Below, one piece after another: positions 8,650 to 15,798 of a stretch of 33,415 bases of DNA. Below the pieces are notes generated by a model. It saw only the letters and a list, made by a program, of their open reading frames with translations. It made no database searches and had not been told where the DNA came from. Position 1 is the first letter of the stretch. Every line of letters starts with the position of its first letter. The translations under genes and the position numbers were made by a program. Origin of the DNA: Burkholderiaceae bacterium (GTDB lineage Bacteria > Pseudomonadota > Gammaproteobacteria > Burkholderiales > Burkholderiaceae_A). Location: NCBI GenBank assembly GCA_018882785.1, contig VERI01000017.1, positions 1 through 33,415 of the forward strand, written 5' to 3'.

Positions 8650-9386
8650 CCACCAGCGCGACAGACTCCAATCCGCAAACCGGCGTGGCCGCTGGTGGGC
8701 ATTACGTGTATCGCCCTGTTCGGGAAATTTCTGCGCTCAACCTCTATGCCGGTGTCGGAGGAAACCGAAAGCTTTGGCATGGCGTGAACGTAACTGCGGT
8801 TGAGAACGTGCCTAAAATTGCAGCCGTCTATCAGCGGCTTCACCCGCAAGACTCTGTTATAATCGGTGACGCTCACGCCTACCTTCTGGAGAACTGGCAT
8901 CGCTTCGACTTCATCTGGTCCAGCCCTCCGTGCCAGACGCACTCCAAGATGGCGAAGGCAACCAGGCACAAATTGAAACGCTACCCGGACATGAGCCTGT
9001 ATCAGCAAATCATCTTCCTGCGGACATACGCGAAATGCCCGCGGGTGGTTGAAAACGTGGTGCCCTACTACACGCCGCTGATTGCTCCAACAAAACAGGT
9101 TGGTCGGCACCTCTTCTGGTCAAACTTCGACTTCGACGCGGAGGATGTGCCAACGCCGGGAAACTTCATCAATCGGTGCAACGTGGCAGGAAAGCAGGCA
9201 ATGCAGGACTGGCTTGGCATCCACTACCAGGAAAACATCTACTACGGCACTAATCACTGCCCCGCTCAAATCTTGCGGAACTGCGTTCACCCGAAGGTTG
9301 GAAAACAGATATTCGACGCAGCAACGATACTTTTCCCGAACGACCAAGGTGAGAGGCCACTACCCGCGAAGGAGGATCATGAATAG
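8646..9386 (+). CDS. DNA (cytosine-5) methyltransferase, short form
   Basis: This enzyme transfers a methyl group from S-adenosylmethionine to cytosine C5 in DNA. Motif I for cofactor binding is LNLYAGVGGN (residues 31-40). The catalytic motif IV is SSPPCQTHS with Cys96, and motif VI is VVENVV (ENV at 136-138). At 246 residues it is shorter than typical family members. I see no clear QxRxR (motif VIII) and only a weak motif X, and the target-recognition region must be small. It may be a solitary phage methyltransferase protecting against host restriction; no cognate nuclease is adjacent. The start at 8646 makes an ATGA overlap with the previous gene. Base composition is lower in GC than the flanking structural genes. 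Confidence 0.88.
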   Translation: MTTSATDSNPQTGVAAGGHYVYRPVREISALNLYAGVGGNRKLWHGVNVTAVENVPKIAAVYQRLHPQDSVIIGDAHAYLLENWHRFDFIWSSPPCQTHSKMAKATRHKLKRYPDMSLYQQIIFLRTYAKCPRVVENVVPYYTPLIAPTKQVGRHLFWSNFDFDAEDVPTPGNFINRCNVAGKQAMQDWLGIHYQENIYYGTNHCPAQILRNCVHPKVGKQIFDAATILFPNDQGERPLPAKEDHE

Positions 9387-9690
9387 CCCGCTGGAAGTCG
9401 TCGCGGGTAGTGGTTCTCTCGACCGCCCTGTTCGGCGTGTTTTCTCTGTCAATGTGCCCGACCGAGACCTCGCAATCTACATGGAGGACATGGGAATGCT
9501 TCATCCTCGTGGATTCTCTGGATGGATTCGCGACCTTGTGACGGCTGATCGTGCAGAGTGGATCAAGCGGGCTAGCGTGCGGGAGCGTGCGCTTCGCAAA
9601 CTTACTGATGAAGAAAGAGCGGCTCTTGGTTATCCGCCGAACATTGGAATAGCGTGCAGTGACAACACCGCAAAAGGCGCAAATAAATGA
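9379..9690 (+). CDS. Small protein of unknown function in the methyltransferase cassette
   Basis: I do not recognise this 103-residue protein. Residues 20-75 look like a small DNA-binding fold: a strand (RRVFSVNVPDRDLAIYME), then a helix (GFSGWIRDLVTADRAEWIKRA), somewhat like a ribbon-helix-helix. This is only a resemblance. The start overlaps the methyltransferase end by 8 bases. It has one of the few good Shine-Dalgarno sites in the window (AAGGAGG at 9369-9375, close to the ATG). The stop overlaps the next start. Confidence 0.65.
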   Translation: MNSPLEVVAGSGSLDRPVRRVFSVNVPDRDLAIYMEDMGMLHPRGFSGWIRDLVTADRAEWIKRASVRERALRKLTDEERAALGYPPNIGIACSDNTAKGANK

Positions 9691-9962
9691 TGCTCAGCAG
9701 AATCGGGAAAAGAAAAGCGGCGCGGATTAAATGGAGCCGGAATGCTAATGCGGCGAAGGCGAGGAAGAGGATGGAGCGGGTGCCGGAGCGGTGGCCGGAG
9801 GCGGTGGCGTTTTTCCCGTGGCAGATGGTGCTGGTGAATAAGCTGGATGGTGCTCGGTTCTGCCTGGATCTGCGGTCGGCTCGGCATGCGAAGCGGTTTT
9901 GTGATGCGGTGCTGCCGCATTATGTGCCGGAGGTGCGGTTCGGGGGCCAGGAGCGGCTTTAG
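9687..9962 (+). CDS. Small basic protein of unknown function
   Basis: This 91-residue protein has a very basic N-terminus (RIGKRKAARIKW and KARKRMERV) followed by a compact C-terminal part with FFPWQMVLVNKLDGARFCLDL. The basic tail could bind nucleic acid. It overlaps the previous gene by four bases and is followed 20 bases later by the second glycosyltransferase. GC content rises again here, so it may belong with the glycosyltransferase and not with the methyltransferase cassette. Confidence 0.6.
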   Translation: MMLSRIGKRKAARIKWSRNANAAKARKRMERVPERWPEAVAFFPWQMVLVNKLDGARFCLDLRSARHAKRFCDAVLPHYVPEVRFGGQERL

Positions 9963-9982
9963 ACATCAGGGGGACGAGTAGT

Positions 9983-10570
9983 ATGACTTTTCAGATTTTG
10001 ATTCCGACGATGCTGGGCCGAGCTCACTTGTTGCGCCGGCTGCTGGGGGTGCTGGAGCCGCAGCTGGTGCCGGGGGTGTCGTATCTGACGGATGATGGCC
10101 CGGGCACGATCGGGGCGAAGCGGCAGCGGATGCTGGAGATGGCGGCGGGGGATTATGTGGCGTTTGTGGATGATGATGACATGGTGTCGGGGGACTATGT
10201 GGAGCGGGTCTGGCGGGCGGTGCGTGCTGGCAAGGATTGCGTGGGGATCACGATGCATGTGACGATTGATGGCCGGCCGTGGAATCCGTCGCCGGTTTTC
10301 CGGCACTCGCTGCGGTTTGCGGGGAATCCGGCCTGGCAGGGGCAGGAGCGGACGCCGCATCACTTGTGCCCGATGCGCCGGGAGCTGGCGCTGCGATCGA
10401 GGTTCTCGGACAAGATGTGGGGTGAGGATTACGATTTTGCGCTGGGGGTGTTGCCGCATCTTCGGACGGAGGAGTGGAGTGGGGATGAACCGGTGTATTT
10501 TTACGATTACGTGTCGAAGAAGGATGATCCGCCGATTCCGTCGCAGGTTTTGACAGCTCCGGCTGGATAG
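9983..10570 (+). CDS. Glycosyltransferase, GT2-like (GT-A fold)
   Basis: This 195-residue protein fits a minimal GT-A glycosyltransferase. It has an N-terminal strand FQILIPTMLGR and a loop LTDDGPGTIGAKRQRML typical of nucleotide-sugar binding. The DxD motif is in YVAFVDDDDMVSGDYV (Asp63-Asp66). A GEDYDFAL segment near residue 148 may supply the catalytic acidic residue. The donor sugar and acceptor are unknown. It is the third glycosyltransferase domain in this block. Its last bases contain TTTGACA (10549-10555), and the tRNA gene starts inside its stop codon. Confidence 0.85.
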   Translation: MTFQILIPTMLGRAHLLRRLLGVLEPQLVPGVSYLTDDGPGTIGAKRQRMLEMAAGDYVAFVDDDDMVSGDYVERVWRAVRAGKDCVGITMHVTIDGRPWNPSPVFRHSLRFAGNPAWQGQERTPHHLCPMRRELALRSRFSDKMWGEDYDFALGVLPHLRTEEWSGDEPVYFYDYVSKKDDPPIPSQVLTAPAG

Positions 10571-10643
10571 CAGGATGGAGGAGGCTGGAGTCCTCGCTGG
10601 GCCCATAACCCGGAGACCGTCGGTTCAAATCCGACTCCTGCAA
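10569..10643 (+). tRNA. Initiator-type tRNA-Met (CAT anticodon)
   Basis: The cloverleaf can be drawn by eye. The acceptor strands are AGCAGGA and TCCTGCA, with an A1-A72 mismatch. The D stem is GAGG/CCTC with the A11-T24 pair. The anticodon stem is CTGGG/CCCGG, the loop is CCCATAA, the variable loop is AGACC, and the T arm GTCGG-TTCAAAT-CCGAC is perfect. The unpaired 1-72 position, the A11-T24 pair and three consecutive G-C pairs at 29-31/39-41 are the defining features of bacterial initiator tRNA. It is odd in having C at position 33 in place of the near-universal T, and T near position 21. CCA is not encoded. The first two bases lie in the stop codon of the glycosyltransferase gene. Confidence 0.85.
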
Positions 10644-10675
10644 GTTTTTTGAGGGTGTTCATGAGGGGACAGGGG

Positions 10676-10708
10676 CCCCGCTGGTGCGCAAGTGCCGGCG
10701 GGGTTTTT
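10676..10708 (+). terminator. Rho-independent terminator with GCAA tetraloop
   Basis: A 12-bp stem containing three G-T wobbles (10676-10687 with 10692-10703) closes on a stable GCAA tetraloop and is followed by TTTTT and then CCCTTTT. It separates the accessory block and tRNA from the connector and tail genes. A T-run (TTTTTT) also follows the tRNA directly. Confidence 0.85.
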
Positions 10709-10734
10709 CCCTTTTGACAGGGGCGGTCTGGTAT

Positions 10735-11049
10735 ATGACGTCGTCTGCTGTTTCTGCTTTTGCTGCCCAGGCTGCGGCTTCGCGTGCGGAGGTTTTCGCG
10801 ACGGATTGCCAATACGGGGAGGAGACGTTCCAGGGGGTGGCGTCGACGGAGCGTGATGCGCGGGCGCTGCGGGATGGGGGTTTCGCGATGGCGGCTGACC
10901 GGACGCTGAGGGTGCTGAAGTCGGCGCTGCGGGCGACTCCGCGGCCGGAGACGGCGATCTCGGTGGGGGGCAAGAAATACCGGATTTCTGAGGTGAAAAA
11001 CGTGCTGCACTCTGGGGAGTGGCTGCTGTCGCTTTTACTGCCGGGATGA
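10735..11049 (+). CDS. Head-tail connector-position protein
   Basis: This 104-residue protein lies where lambda-like phages have the head completion or FII-type adaptor. The C-terminal half (AISVGGKKYRISEVKNVLHSGEWLLSLLL) looks like a small beta barrel, as in that family. The N-terminal half is alanine-rich and helical with an AEVFATDCQYGEETFQGV stretch. The role is inferred from position and fold impression. The reading frame can be extended back to 10684, into the terminator stem. I chose ATG 10735 because TTTGACA lies 15 bases before it, as for other late genes. The stop overlaps the next start (ATGA). Confidence 0.65.
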   Translation: MTSSAVSAFAAQAAASRAEVFATDCQYGEETFQGVASTERDARALRDGGFAMAADRTLRVLKSALRATPRPETAISVGGKKYRISEVKNVLHSGEWLLSLLLPG

Positions 11050-11723
11050 TCACTGCTGAGATCAATACGGCGGGGATGGATGAGGTGCTGCTGAAGCTCT
11101 CGAGGGCGACGGATACACCGATGGTGGATGTGGCGCGTGCGGAGATGCTGTCGATTCTGGAGGCGGGACAGAAGTTCACGCCTTCGGCTTCTGTGCAGGG
11201 GATCAAGGACCGGATTGCGATGGCGGAGTGGATGACGTTGCCGGTGTCGGCTTACGCGCCGAAGCGGCCGGTGCGCCGGGTGATTGATACGAAGAATGGC
11301 CCTGCGGTGGTTTACCGGATGACGAATCGTTTCCCGGCGGAGCTGTGGGGGCAGATGCGGTCGTTTATGAACATCCGCTCGCATTTGCGGCTGGCGGCGC
11401 GGGGCTTGCTGAAGAAGAGCTGGCTGCAGGTGGCGGCGCATCTGGGGCTGGACATCCTGGTGCCGGGGTATGTGGCGCGTGCGGCGTGGAAGGGGAATGA
11501 CTACCCGGAGGATAACCGGGGCCGGGAGGAGCGCTCGGGGAGCGGGTATTCTCTGACGGGGGAGATCGGCCGCACGTATGACCGGCGGATAAAGGCGGTG
11601 CTGCAGCGGGCGATCACGGGGCGGGTGAAGTATTTTCGGAAGAATCTGGAGAAGGGGGTTTTTGATTCTCTGGAGGCGATCGAGCGGGCGTATCCGAATC
11701 TTTTGAAAATCAACCGATCATGA
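11046..11723 (+). CDS. Minor tail protein, gpZ position
   Basis: This 225-residue protein lies between the putative adaptor and the tail terminator, the position of lambda gpZ or HK97 gp10. It is alpha/beta with basic stretches, consistent with a neck or tail-completion protein, but I see no decisive motif. The preferred start is ATG 11046, which overlaps the previous stop as ATGA; the frame extends back to 11019. Its stop overlaps the next gene start in the same way. Confidence 0.6.
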   Translation: MITAEINTAGMDEVLLKLSRATDTPMVDVARAEMLSILEAGQKFTPSASVQGIKDRIAMAEWMTLPVSAYAPKRPVRRVIDTKNGPAVVYRMTNRFPAELWGQMRSFMNIRSHLRLAARGLLKKSWLQVAAHLGLDILVPGYVARAAWKGNDYPEDNRGREERSGSGYSLTGEIGRTYDRRIKAVLQRAITGRVKYFRKNLEKGVFDSLEAIERAYPNLLKINRS

Positions 11724-12166
11724 GTTTACTGGCTTTGAAGTTTGAGGGGGCGTTGGCGGGGTATCTGCGCGCGGAGATCCCGGGGTTCTCGGTGTATGAG
11801 GGGCATGGGACGGATGCGATGGAGGATTTGCCGCGTCTGGTGGTGTCGGTGACGTCTGGTGGCGGGGGCCTGCTGCGGGATGCGGGGGTGGATGAGCTGA
11901 GTGTGGAGATCCTGGGTCTGATCTCTGCGGCGGATATTGATGGGGATACCTCGCCGGCTCTGACGCTGGCGCGGGCGACGGATGCTGTGCGGGAGCTGCT
12001 CTCGCTGGATAATCTCTCGACGGTGATCGAGGCGCTACAGTTGACGCCGGGGCTCCTGGTGACGGGTGTGGAATACAATGGGCACAAGGAGGGGCGGGAT
12101 CCGGAAAAGGCTCACATGGGGGTGATGCTGGAGTTTTCGGCGTGGGCGGGGCTGGCGGAGATTTGA
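11720..12166 (+). CDS. Tail terminator protein, gpU position
   Basis: This 148-residue protein has the size and place of the tail terminator that caps the growing tube. The N-terminal helix (LLALKFEGALAGYLRAEI), a strand pair (LPRLVVSVTSGG and LSVEILGLIS), a helix with the AVRELLSLDNLSTVIEALQ segment, and a final strand (MGVMLEFSAW) fit the alpha/beta fold of this family. The start overlaps the preceding stop as ATGA. TTTGACA overlaps its stop codon, but no gene start lies at the usual distance after it. Confidence 0.65.
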   Translation: MSLLALKFEGALAGYLRAEIPGFSVYEGHGTDAMEDLPRLVVSVTSGGGGLLRDAGVDELSVEILGLISAADIDGDTSPALTLARATDAVRELLSLDNLSTVIEALQLTPGLLVTGVEYNGHKEGRDPEKAHMGVMLEFSAWAGLAEI

Positions 12167-12216
12167 CACCTCCGCAGGGCTTTAGATCTCCAATGATTCG
12201 CAACCACTAAAATACT

Positions 12217-12573
12217 ATGTCACAAGTCGGCTCAGGCCTTAAAATCCAATCGGCTCCTAAATTCACGGATTACGTCGTCGTTGACGGCACGTGGAAGGAG
12301 AAGGACAACACGCAGATGCAGCGCACGGATGATGGCGACTCGGATGTGTATAATTACACGTTCTGGCGTCCGGGTGCGGACTGCTCGGCGGATCTGGTGA
12401 TCAAGGCGGGTGAGGCGGCTCTGGCGGTGGGTGATGTGCTGGCGGAGGCTTCGCCGGGCACCCGGAGCTTTGTGGTGATCTCGGTGGACACGGCTGATTT
12501 CGGCGGCAAGCCACTGAAGCAGTCGGTGCAGCTGGCTTACCACGAGGGATTCACCCCGAGCATCGTCACGTAA
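12217..12573 (+). CDS. Candidate tail tube protein
   Basis: This is a 118-residue, strand-rich protein with few helices (YVVVDGTWKEKDN, DVYNYTFWRPG, RSFVVISVDTADF). It lies between the tail terminator and the chaperone-position gene, where the tube subunit is expected. It is shorter than most tube proteins. A free-standing leader of 50 bases with the A/C-rich CAACCACTAAAATACT before the ATG, and no overlap with neighbours, suits a highly expressed structural gene. A hairpin follows it. I infer the role from position, composition and isolation. Confidence 0.6.
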   Translation: MSQVGSGLKIQSAPKFTDYVVVDGTWKEKDNTQMQRTDDGDSDVYNYTFWRPGADCSADLVIKAGEAALAVGDVLAEASPGTRSFVVISVDTADFGGKPLKQSVQLAYHEGFTPSIVT

Positions 12574-12582
12574 TCATGTTTT

Positions 12583-12628
12583 CGGTGTTCGGTGTTCTGT
12601 TTTCAGTCTGCTGAACACTGAACGACCG
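12583..12628. repeat. Imperfect inverted repeat after the tube gene
   Basis: CGGTGTTCGGTGTTC (12583-12597) and GAACACTGAACGACCG (12613-12628) can pair with small mismatches around a 15-base loop that contains TTTTCAG. There is no T tract, so this may be a processing or partial termination hairpin that separates abundant tube mRNA from the downstream genes. The repeated GTGTTC units are also a simple low-complexity element. Confidence 0.55.
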
Positions 12629-12640
12629 GGGCACTGAAAA

Positions 12641-13180
12641 ATGTCTGATTCGCTGGCAGAGTGCATTTTCCACGCTTCGCATAGGGTTTGCGGGCGGAGG
12701 CTGCGGCCGTTCTCGCTGTGGCATGCGTGGCTGCTGGGTTTCGCGCGGTCGCCTTACGTGGGGGAGGCTGAGGTGGCGACGCCGGCGGATCTGGCGCTGG
12801 CGATTGAGATCTGCAGCAAGCCTGCGAGCAGCCCCGGCGATTGCCGGGGCTTTTCGCTGCGTGCGGATGCGGGCCTGGTGCGTCGGATCGTGAAGGCGGG
12901 GTTTCGGCGTCCGGGCCAGGAGTTCCGGGCTTATCTGGATGATTACGTGGCGCTGCCGGCGTGCTGGGAGATGAAGGGCCGGCCGGTGCGGAGTGATGTG
13001 TGCCTCTACTCGGTGGCGGTGCTGATGAGGCATGGCCGGAAGACGGAGCGGGAGGCGTGGGCTACGGAGTTTGGCTACGCGCGGCATCTGGTGCTGGCGC
13101 TGGCTGAGGCGGGTGGGAATGACGTGCCGATCATCAGTGATGCGGAGATGAAGGCTCTGCGGGAGGCGGGACACTTATGA
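12641..13180 (+). CDS. Tail assembly chaperone-position protein
   Basis: This is a 179-residue, mainly helical protein directly upstream of the tape measure gene, where the G/T-type chaperones are found. It is rich in aromatic and charged residues (FSLWHAWLLGFARSPYV, EFRAYLDDYVALPACWEM) and has a C-terminal helix with FGYARHLVLALAEA. I do not see a slippery site that would give the usual -1 frameshift product, and no second frame is open at the end. Its stop overlaps the tape measure start as ATGA. Confidence 0.55.
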   Translation: MSDSLAECIFHASHRVCGRRLRPFSLWHAWLLGFARSPYVGEAEVATPADLALAIEICSKPASSPGDCRGFSLRADAGLVRRIVKAGFRRPGQEFRAYLDDYVALPACWEMKGRPVRSDVCLYSVAVLMRHGRKTEREAWATEFGYARHLVLALAEAGGNDVPIISDAEMKALREAGHL

Positions 13181-14445
13181 GGGAAGCAATCCAATTCACG
13201 CTGGGGACGAATAACGCGGCTTTCAAGAGCGGCCTGGCGGAGGCGAAGCGCGGGGTGGCGGCGTTTAAGAGCGATGTGACATCGATGGTGACGGGGCTTT
13301 TCGCGGGGCTGGGGATCCAGCAGCTGGTCTCGGATTTTGCCCGGGTGCAGGACATCGCGGATGGTCTCGGGACGACGGCTGAGGCGGTGCAGCGTGTGCG
13401 TGGCGCGGCGGAGCTGGCGGGCACCTCGGTGGAGGTGGTGGGGAGGGCGATGGCGAAGCTGCGGAGCGATGGGGGCGATACCCTGGCGAAGCTGGGAATC
13501 GATGCAAGGGCTTTTGCTGAGTCGGGGATGGATGCCCAGGTGCTGATGATCGCGGAGGCGCTGGACAAGATCCCGGATCCGCAGCAGCGGATCAATGTGG
13601 CGCTGGAGGTTTTCGGGGCGAAGGGCAAGGAGATCCTCCCGATGCTGGCGCAGGGGTATGATTCGCTGAAGGCGAGCATGGATGGCACGCTGGTGGCGTC
13701 GAATGAGACGGTGCGCGTGCTGGCGGATGCGGATGATAAGATCGCGGCGTTCACGAATAACATCAAGGTGCTGGCGGCGGATGCGATCGGTTTCCTGACG
13801 ACGCAGATTGAGAATCTCTCTTCCGCGGCGCTGCTGGCGTGGGCGTATCTCTCGAATCTGCCGAAGGGGCTTGATGCGGCGAAGGATGCGGCCCAGGACG
13901 TGATCGATGCGGAGCAGCTGATGCGCTGGCAGCGTGAGCAGCAGCGCTCGACGCCGGCTGCGAAGGCGGGGGCCTGGGTGGACCGGGCGGATGTGGCTGG
14001 TGCGGCGAAGGAGGCGAAGTCTGCTGCGGACTACCAGGCTGAGAGCGCGTATCGCACGATCGAGGAGGCGAAGAAGGCGGCTCACGAGAAGGCGAAGGTG
14101 GAGAAGGAGGCTGCGGACTACCAGGCGGAGAGCGCGGCGCGCGTGCTGGAGGATGCGAAGCGTGCGGCGCATGAGAAGCGGGTGGCGGCTGAGAGGGAGC
14201 AAAAGCAGGCTGCGGCGGCGGCTGAGGAGTGGATGCGGAATTGGTATGACTCGCGGCAGAAGGATCTGGGCTTTGCCTCGGGGATCTCGCAGGTGGGGCA
14301 GAGCGGGCAGCGGCTGGCGGGGGTGAATTACTCGGTGGTGAATGCGGAGGCGGAGAAGGGGATCCGGCTGCAGGAGGAGATGCGGAATTATTTGAAATCG
14401 ATCGATGAGAAGAAGTGGACGGTGGAGATCCCGGAGGCGTCATGA
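13177..14445 (+). CDS. Tail tape measure protein (short)
   Basis: This protein sets tail length and is threaded through the tube. The 422 residues contain the tape-measure-like N-terminus (IQFTLGTNNAAFKSGLAEAKRG, then a hydrophobic segment around MVTGLFAGLGIQQL). A middle part with the LGTTAEAVQRVRGAAELAGTS type of sequence matches phage tail tape measure families. A long, charged coiled-coil region follows. That region contains a tandem duplication of 29 residues (AADYQAESAYRTIEEAKKAA and AADYQAESAARVLEDAKRAA; DNA at about 14023 and 14110). At roughly 1.5 angstrom per residue the tail would be near 60 nm, short for this group. It overlaps both neighbours by four bases. Confidence 0.85.
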   Translation: MREAIQFTLGTNNAAFKSGLAEAKRGVAAFKSDVTSMVTGLFAGLGIQQLVSDFARVQDIADGLGTTAEAVQRVRGAAELAGTSVEVVGRAMAKLRSDGGDTLAKLGIDARAFAESGMDAQVLMIAEALDKIPDPQQRINVALEVFGAKGKEILPMLAQGYDSLKASMDGTLVASNETVRVLADADDKIAAFTNNIKVLAADAIGFLTTQIENLSSAALLAWAYLSNLPKGLDAAKDAAQDVIDAEQLMRWQREQQRSTPAAKAGAWVDRADVAGAAKEAKSAADYQAESAYRTIEEAKKAAHEKAKVEKEAADYQAESAARVLEDAKRAAHEKRVAAEREQKQAAAAAEEWMRNWYDSRQKDLGFASGISQVGQSGQRLAGVNYSVVNAEAEKGIRLQEEMRNYLKSIDEKKWTVEIPEAS

Positions 14446-15119
14446 CATACACGATTATCGGCACAGCTTTCCCCGCGGGGGGAATCAAGATGGCGAAGGA
14501 CAAGGTGACGGAGGATGCGCGTGGCCGGAAGACGATCACGAGCACATACCGGACGTTTTACTCTGGTTGGTTCTCTGAGGCGCCGGTGCGGGGGACGGCG
14601 CATGGGGTCTACCCGACGGCGTTTCTGGTGGAGAAGTCGGCAGCGCAGATCGAGCCGGGGTTCCTCTGTGATGTGACGCTGAAATACGAGGAGCCGGAGG
14701 CGCCGGAGGACTCGGACACGGAGGGGGGGAATCCACCTTTTGAGGGGGCGACGCTGCCGCCGGATGAATACACGGAGAGCGCGAATGAGGTGGAGGTGCC
14801 GATCGAGGCGCATCCGAATTTCAAGGATTTTGCGACGGTGGCGAATGGGGCGATCTTTTCGACGGAGGGGGATTTCAAGGGCTGGACGAAGACGAGCCCG
14901 TTCTCGGGGTTCCTGACTTACAAGGTGGGCTCGGTGACGGAGAGCGTGACGAAATACTACTGGGGCAAGCCGGCGAGTGTGACGTCGCTGGTGGGCCAGG
15001 TGGAGGGGAACTGGCTGACGGTGAGTGGATCGATCGCGCGGCGGTATCCGTATTGGGTGCGGACGATCAATCGGATCTACTCGACGGTGCCGTGGAACAC
15101 GACGATTTACCCGGGCTGA
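14442..15119 (+). CDS. Tail protein of unknown function
   Basis: This is a 225-residue strand-rich protein with an acidic, proline-rich middle (about residues 75-115, many Glu, Pro and Asp). The C-terminal part has GNWLTVSGSIARRYPYWVRT. The position right after the tape measure suggests a distal tail or baseplate component, but no family was recognised. I chose ATG 14442, which overlaps the tape measure stop as ATGA, over the longer frame from 14415. Confidence 0.6.
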   Translation: MTYTIIGTAFPAGGIKMAKDKVTEDARGRKTITSTYRTFYSGWFSEAPVRGTAHGVYPTAFLVEKSAAQIEPGFLCDVTLKYEEPEAPEDSDTEGGNPPFEGATLPPDEYTESANEVEVPIEAHPNFKDFATVANGAIFSTEGDFKGWTKTSPFSGFLTYKVGSVTESVTKYYWGKPASVTSLVGQVEGNWLTVSGSIARRYPYWVRTINRIYSTVPWNTTIYPG

Positions 15120-15120
15120 T

Positions 15121-15798
15121 ATGGCGAATGATCTGGAAAGGCTGAAGATCTCGAAGCCTGGCATCGTGCCGGTGTCGCGGTGGAATGCGCTGGTGGAGGC
15201 GGTGCAGAGCTCGCTGGTGGTGTCTTTCGCGGGCGGGGCTTTTGCTCGGACGAAGGGGGGCACGTCGCTGTGGGCGCGTGGCCGGGGTGCCGGCGCGACG
15301 GCGCAGCATCCTTTCCAGGTGCTGATGCGGACAAAGCCGGGGACGGAGGACCAATACCAGGCGGGGGTGGTGTATGGGTCGGCGCTTTACAAGAGCCTGC
15401 GGCCGACGGACAAAGTGACGATCTCGGGGCTGCTCTCGGCGGATGGGGCCTCGGGATGGTTTGATTTGATCGCGACGGATGCGATCTGGCTGGGGATTGT
15501 GTTTAACTCTTCGGGGGTAGTTACGGCTGCGCGGATTGATTCGTGGGGTGCCGGGGATGACTTTGATGTGACGCAGGTGGCCTGGAGCGGGGAGAATGGC
15601 TATGTGGAGGATGATGATGACCCGGATAATCCGGTGCACCAGACTTCGCGGAAGCTGATTGCCTACACGGTGCCGGATGAGGCGGGGGTGCCGTCGTTGA
15701 CGCAGGTAATGTTCCGGGACCAGATCTTGCGGGATGTGGCGATCGATGGCAGGCCGGCGCGGTATCCTTTTGACCACGAGGGGGGGTATGCGGCGTGA
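15121..15798 (+). CDS. Tail protein of unknown function
   Basis: This 225-residue protein begins with a helical N-terminus (DLERLKISKPGIVPVSRWNALVEAV) and continues as a strand- and glycine-rich domain (VVSFAGGAFARTKGGTSLWAR). An acidic run (YVEDDDDPDNPVH) comes near residue 160. The N-terminal pattern of a short helix followed by a beta domain is common in proteins that hook onto a tail tip, but I do not recognise a family. It starts one base after the previous stop, and its end overlaps the next gene, which starts with GTG. Confidence 0.6.
   Translation: MANDLERLKISKPGIVPVSRWNALVEAVQSSLVVSFAGGAFARTKGGTSLWARGRGAGATAQHPFQVLMRTKPGTEDQYQAGVVYGSALYKSLRPTDKVTISGLLSADGASGWFDLIATDAIWLGIVFNSSGVVTAARIDSWGAGDDFDVTQVAWSGENGYVEDDDDPDNPVHQTSRKLIAYTVPDEAGVPSLTQVMFRDQILRDVAIDGRPARYPFDHEGGYAA

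Noticed and set aside
12162..12168. A further TTTGACA at the end of the tail terminator gene
   Set aside because: No gene start lies 13-16 bases downstream; the next gene begins about 48 bases later, so it was not counted in the motif set.
13090..13180. Search for a programmed -1 frameshift before the tape measure gene
   Set aside because: I found no XXXYYYZ-type slippery heptamer near the end of the gene and no suitable second frame. The next gene simply begins in an ATGA overlap.
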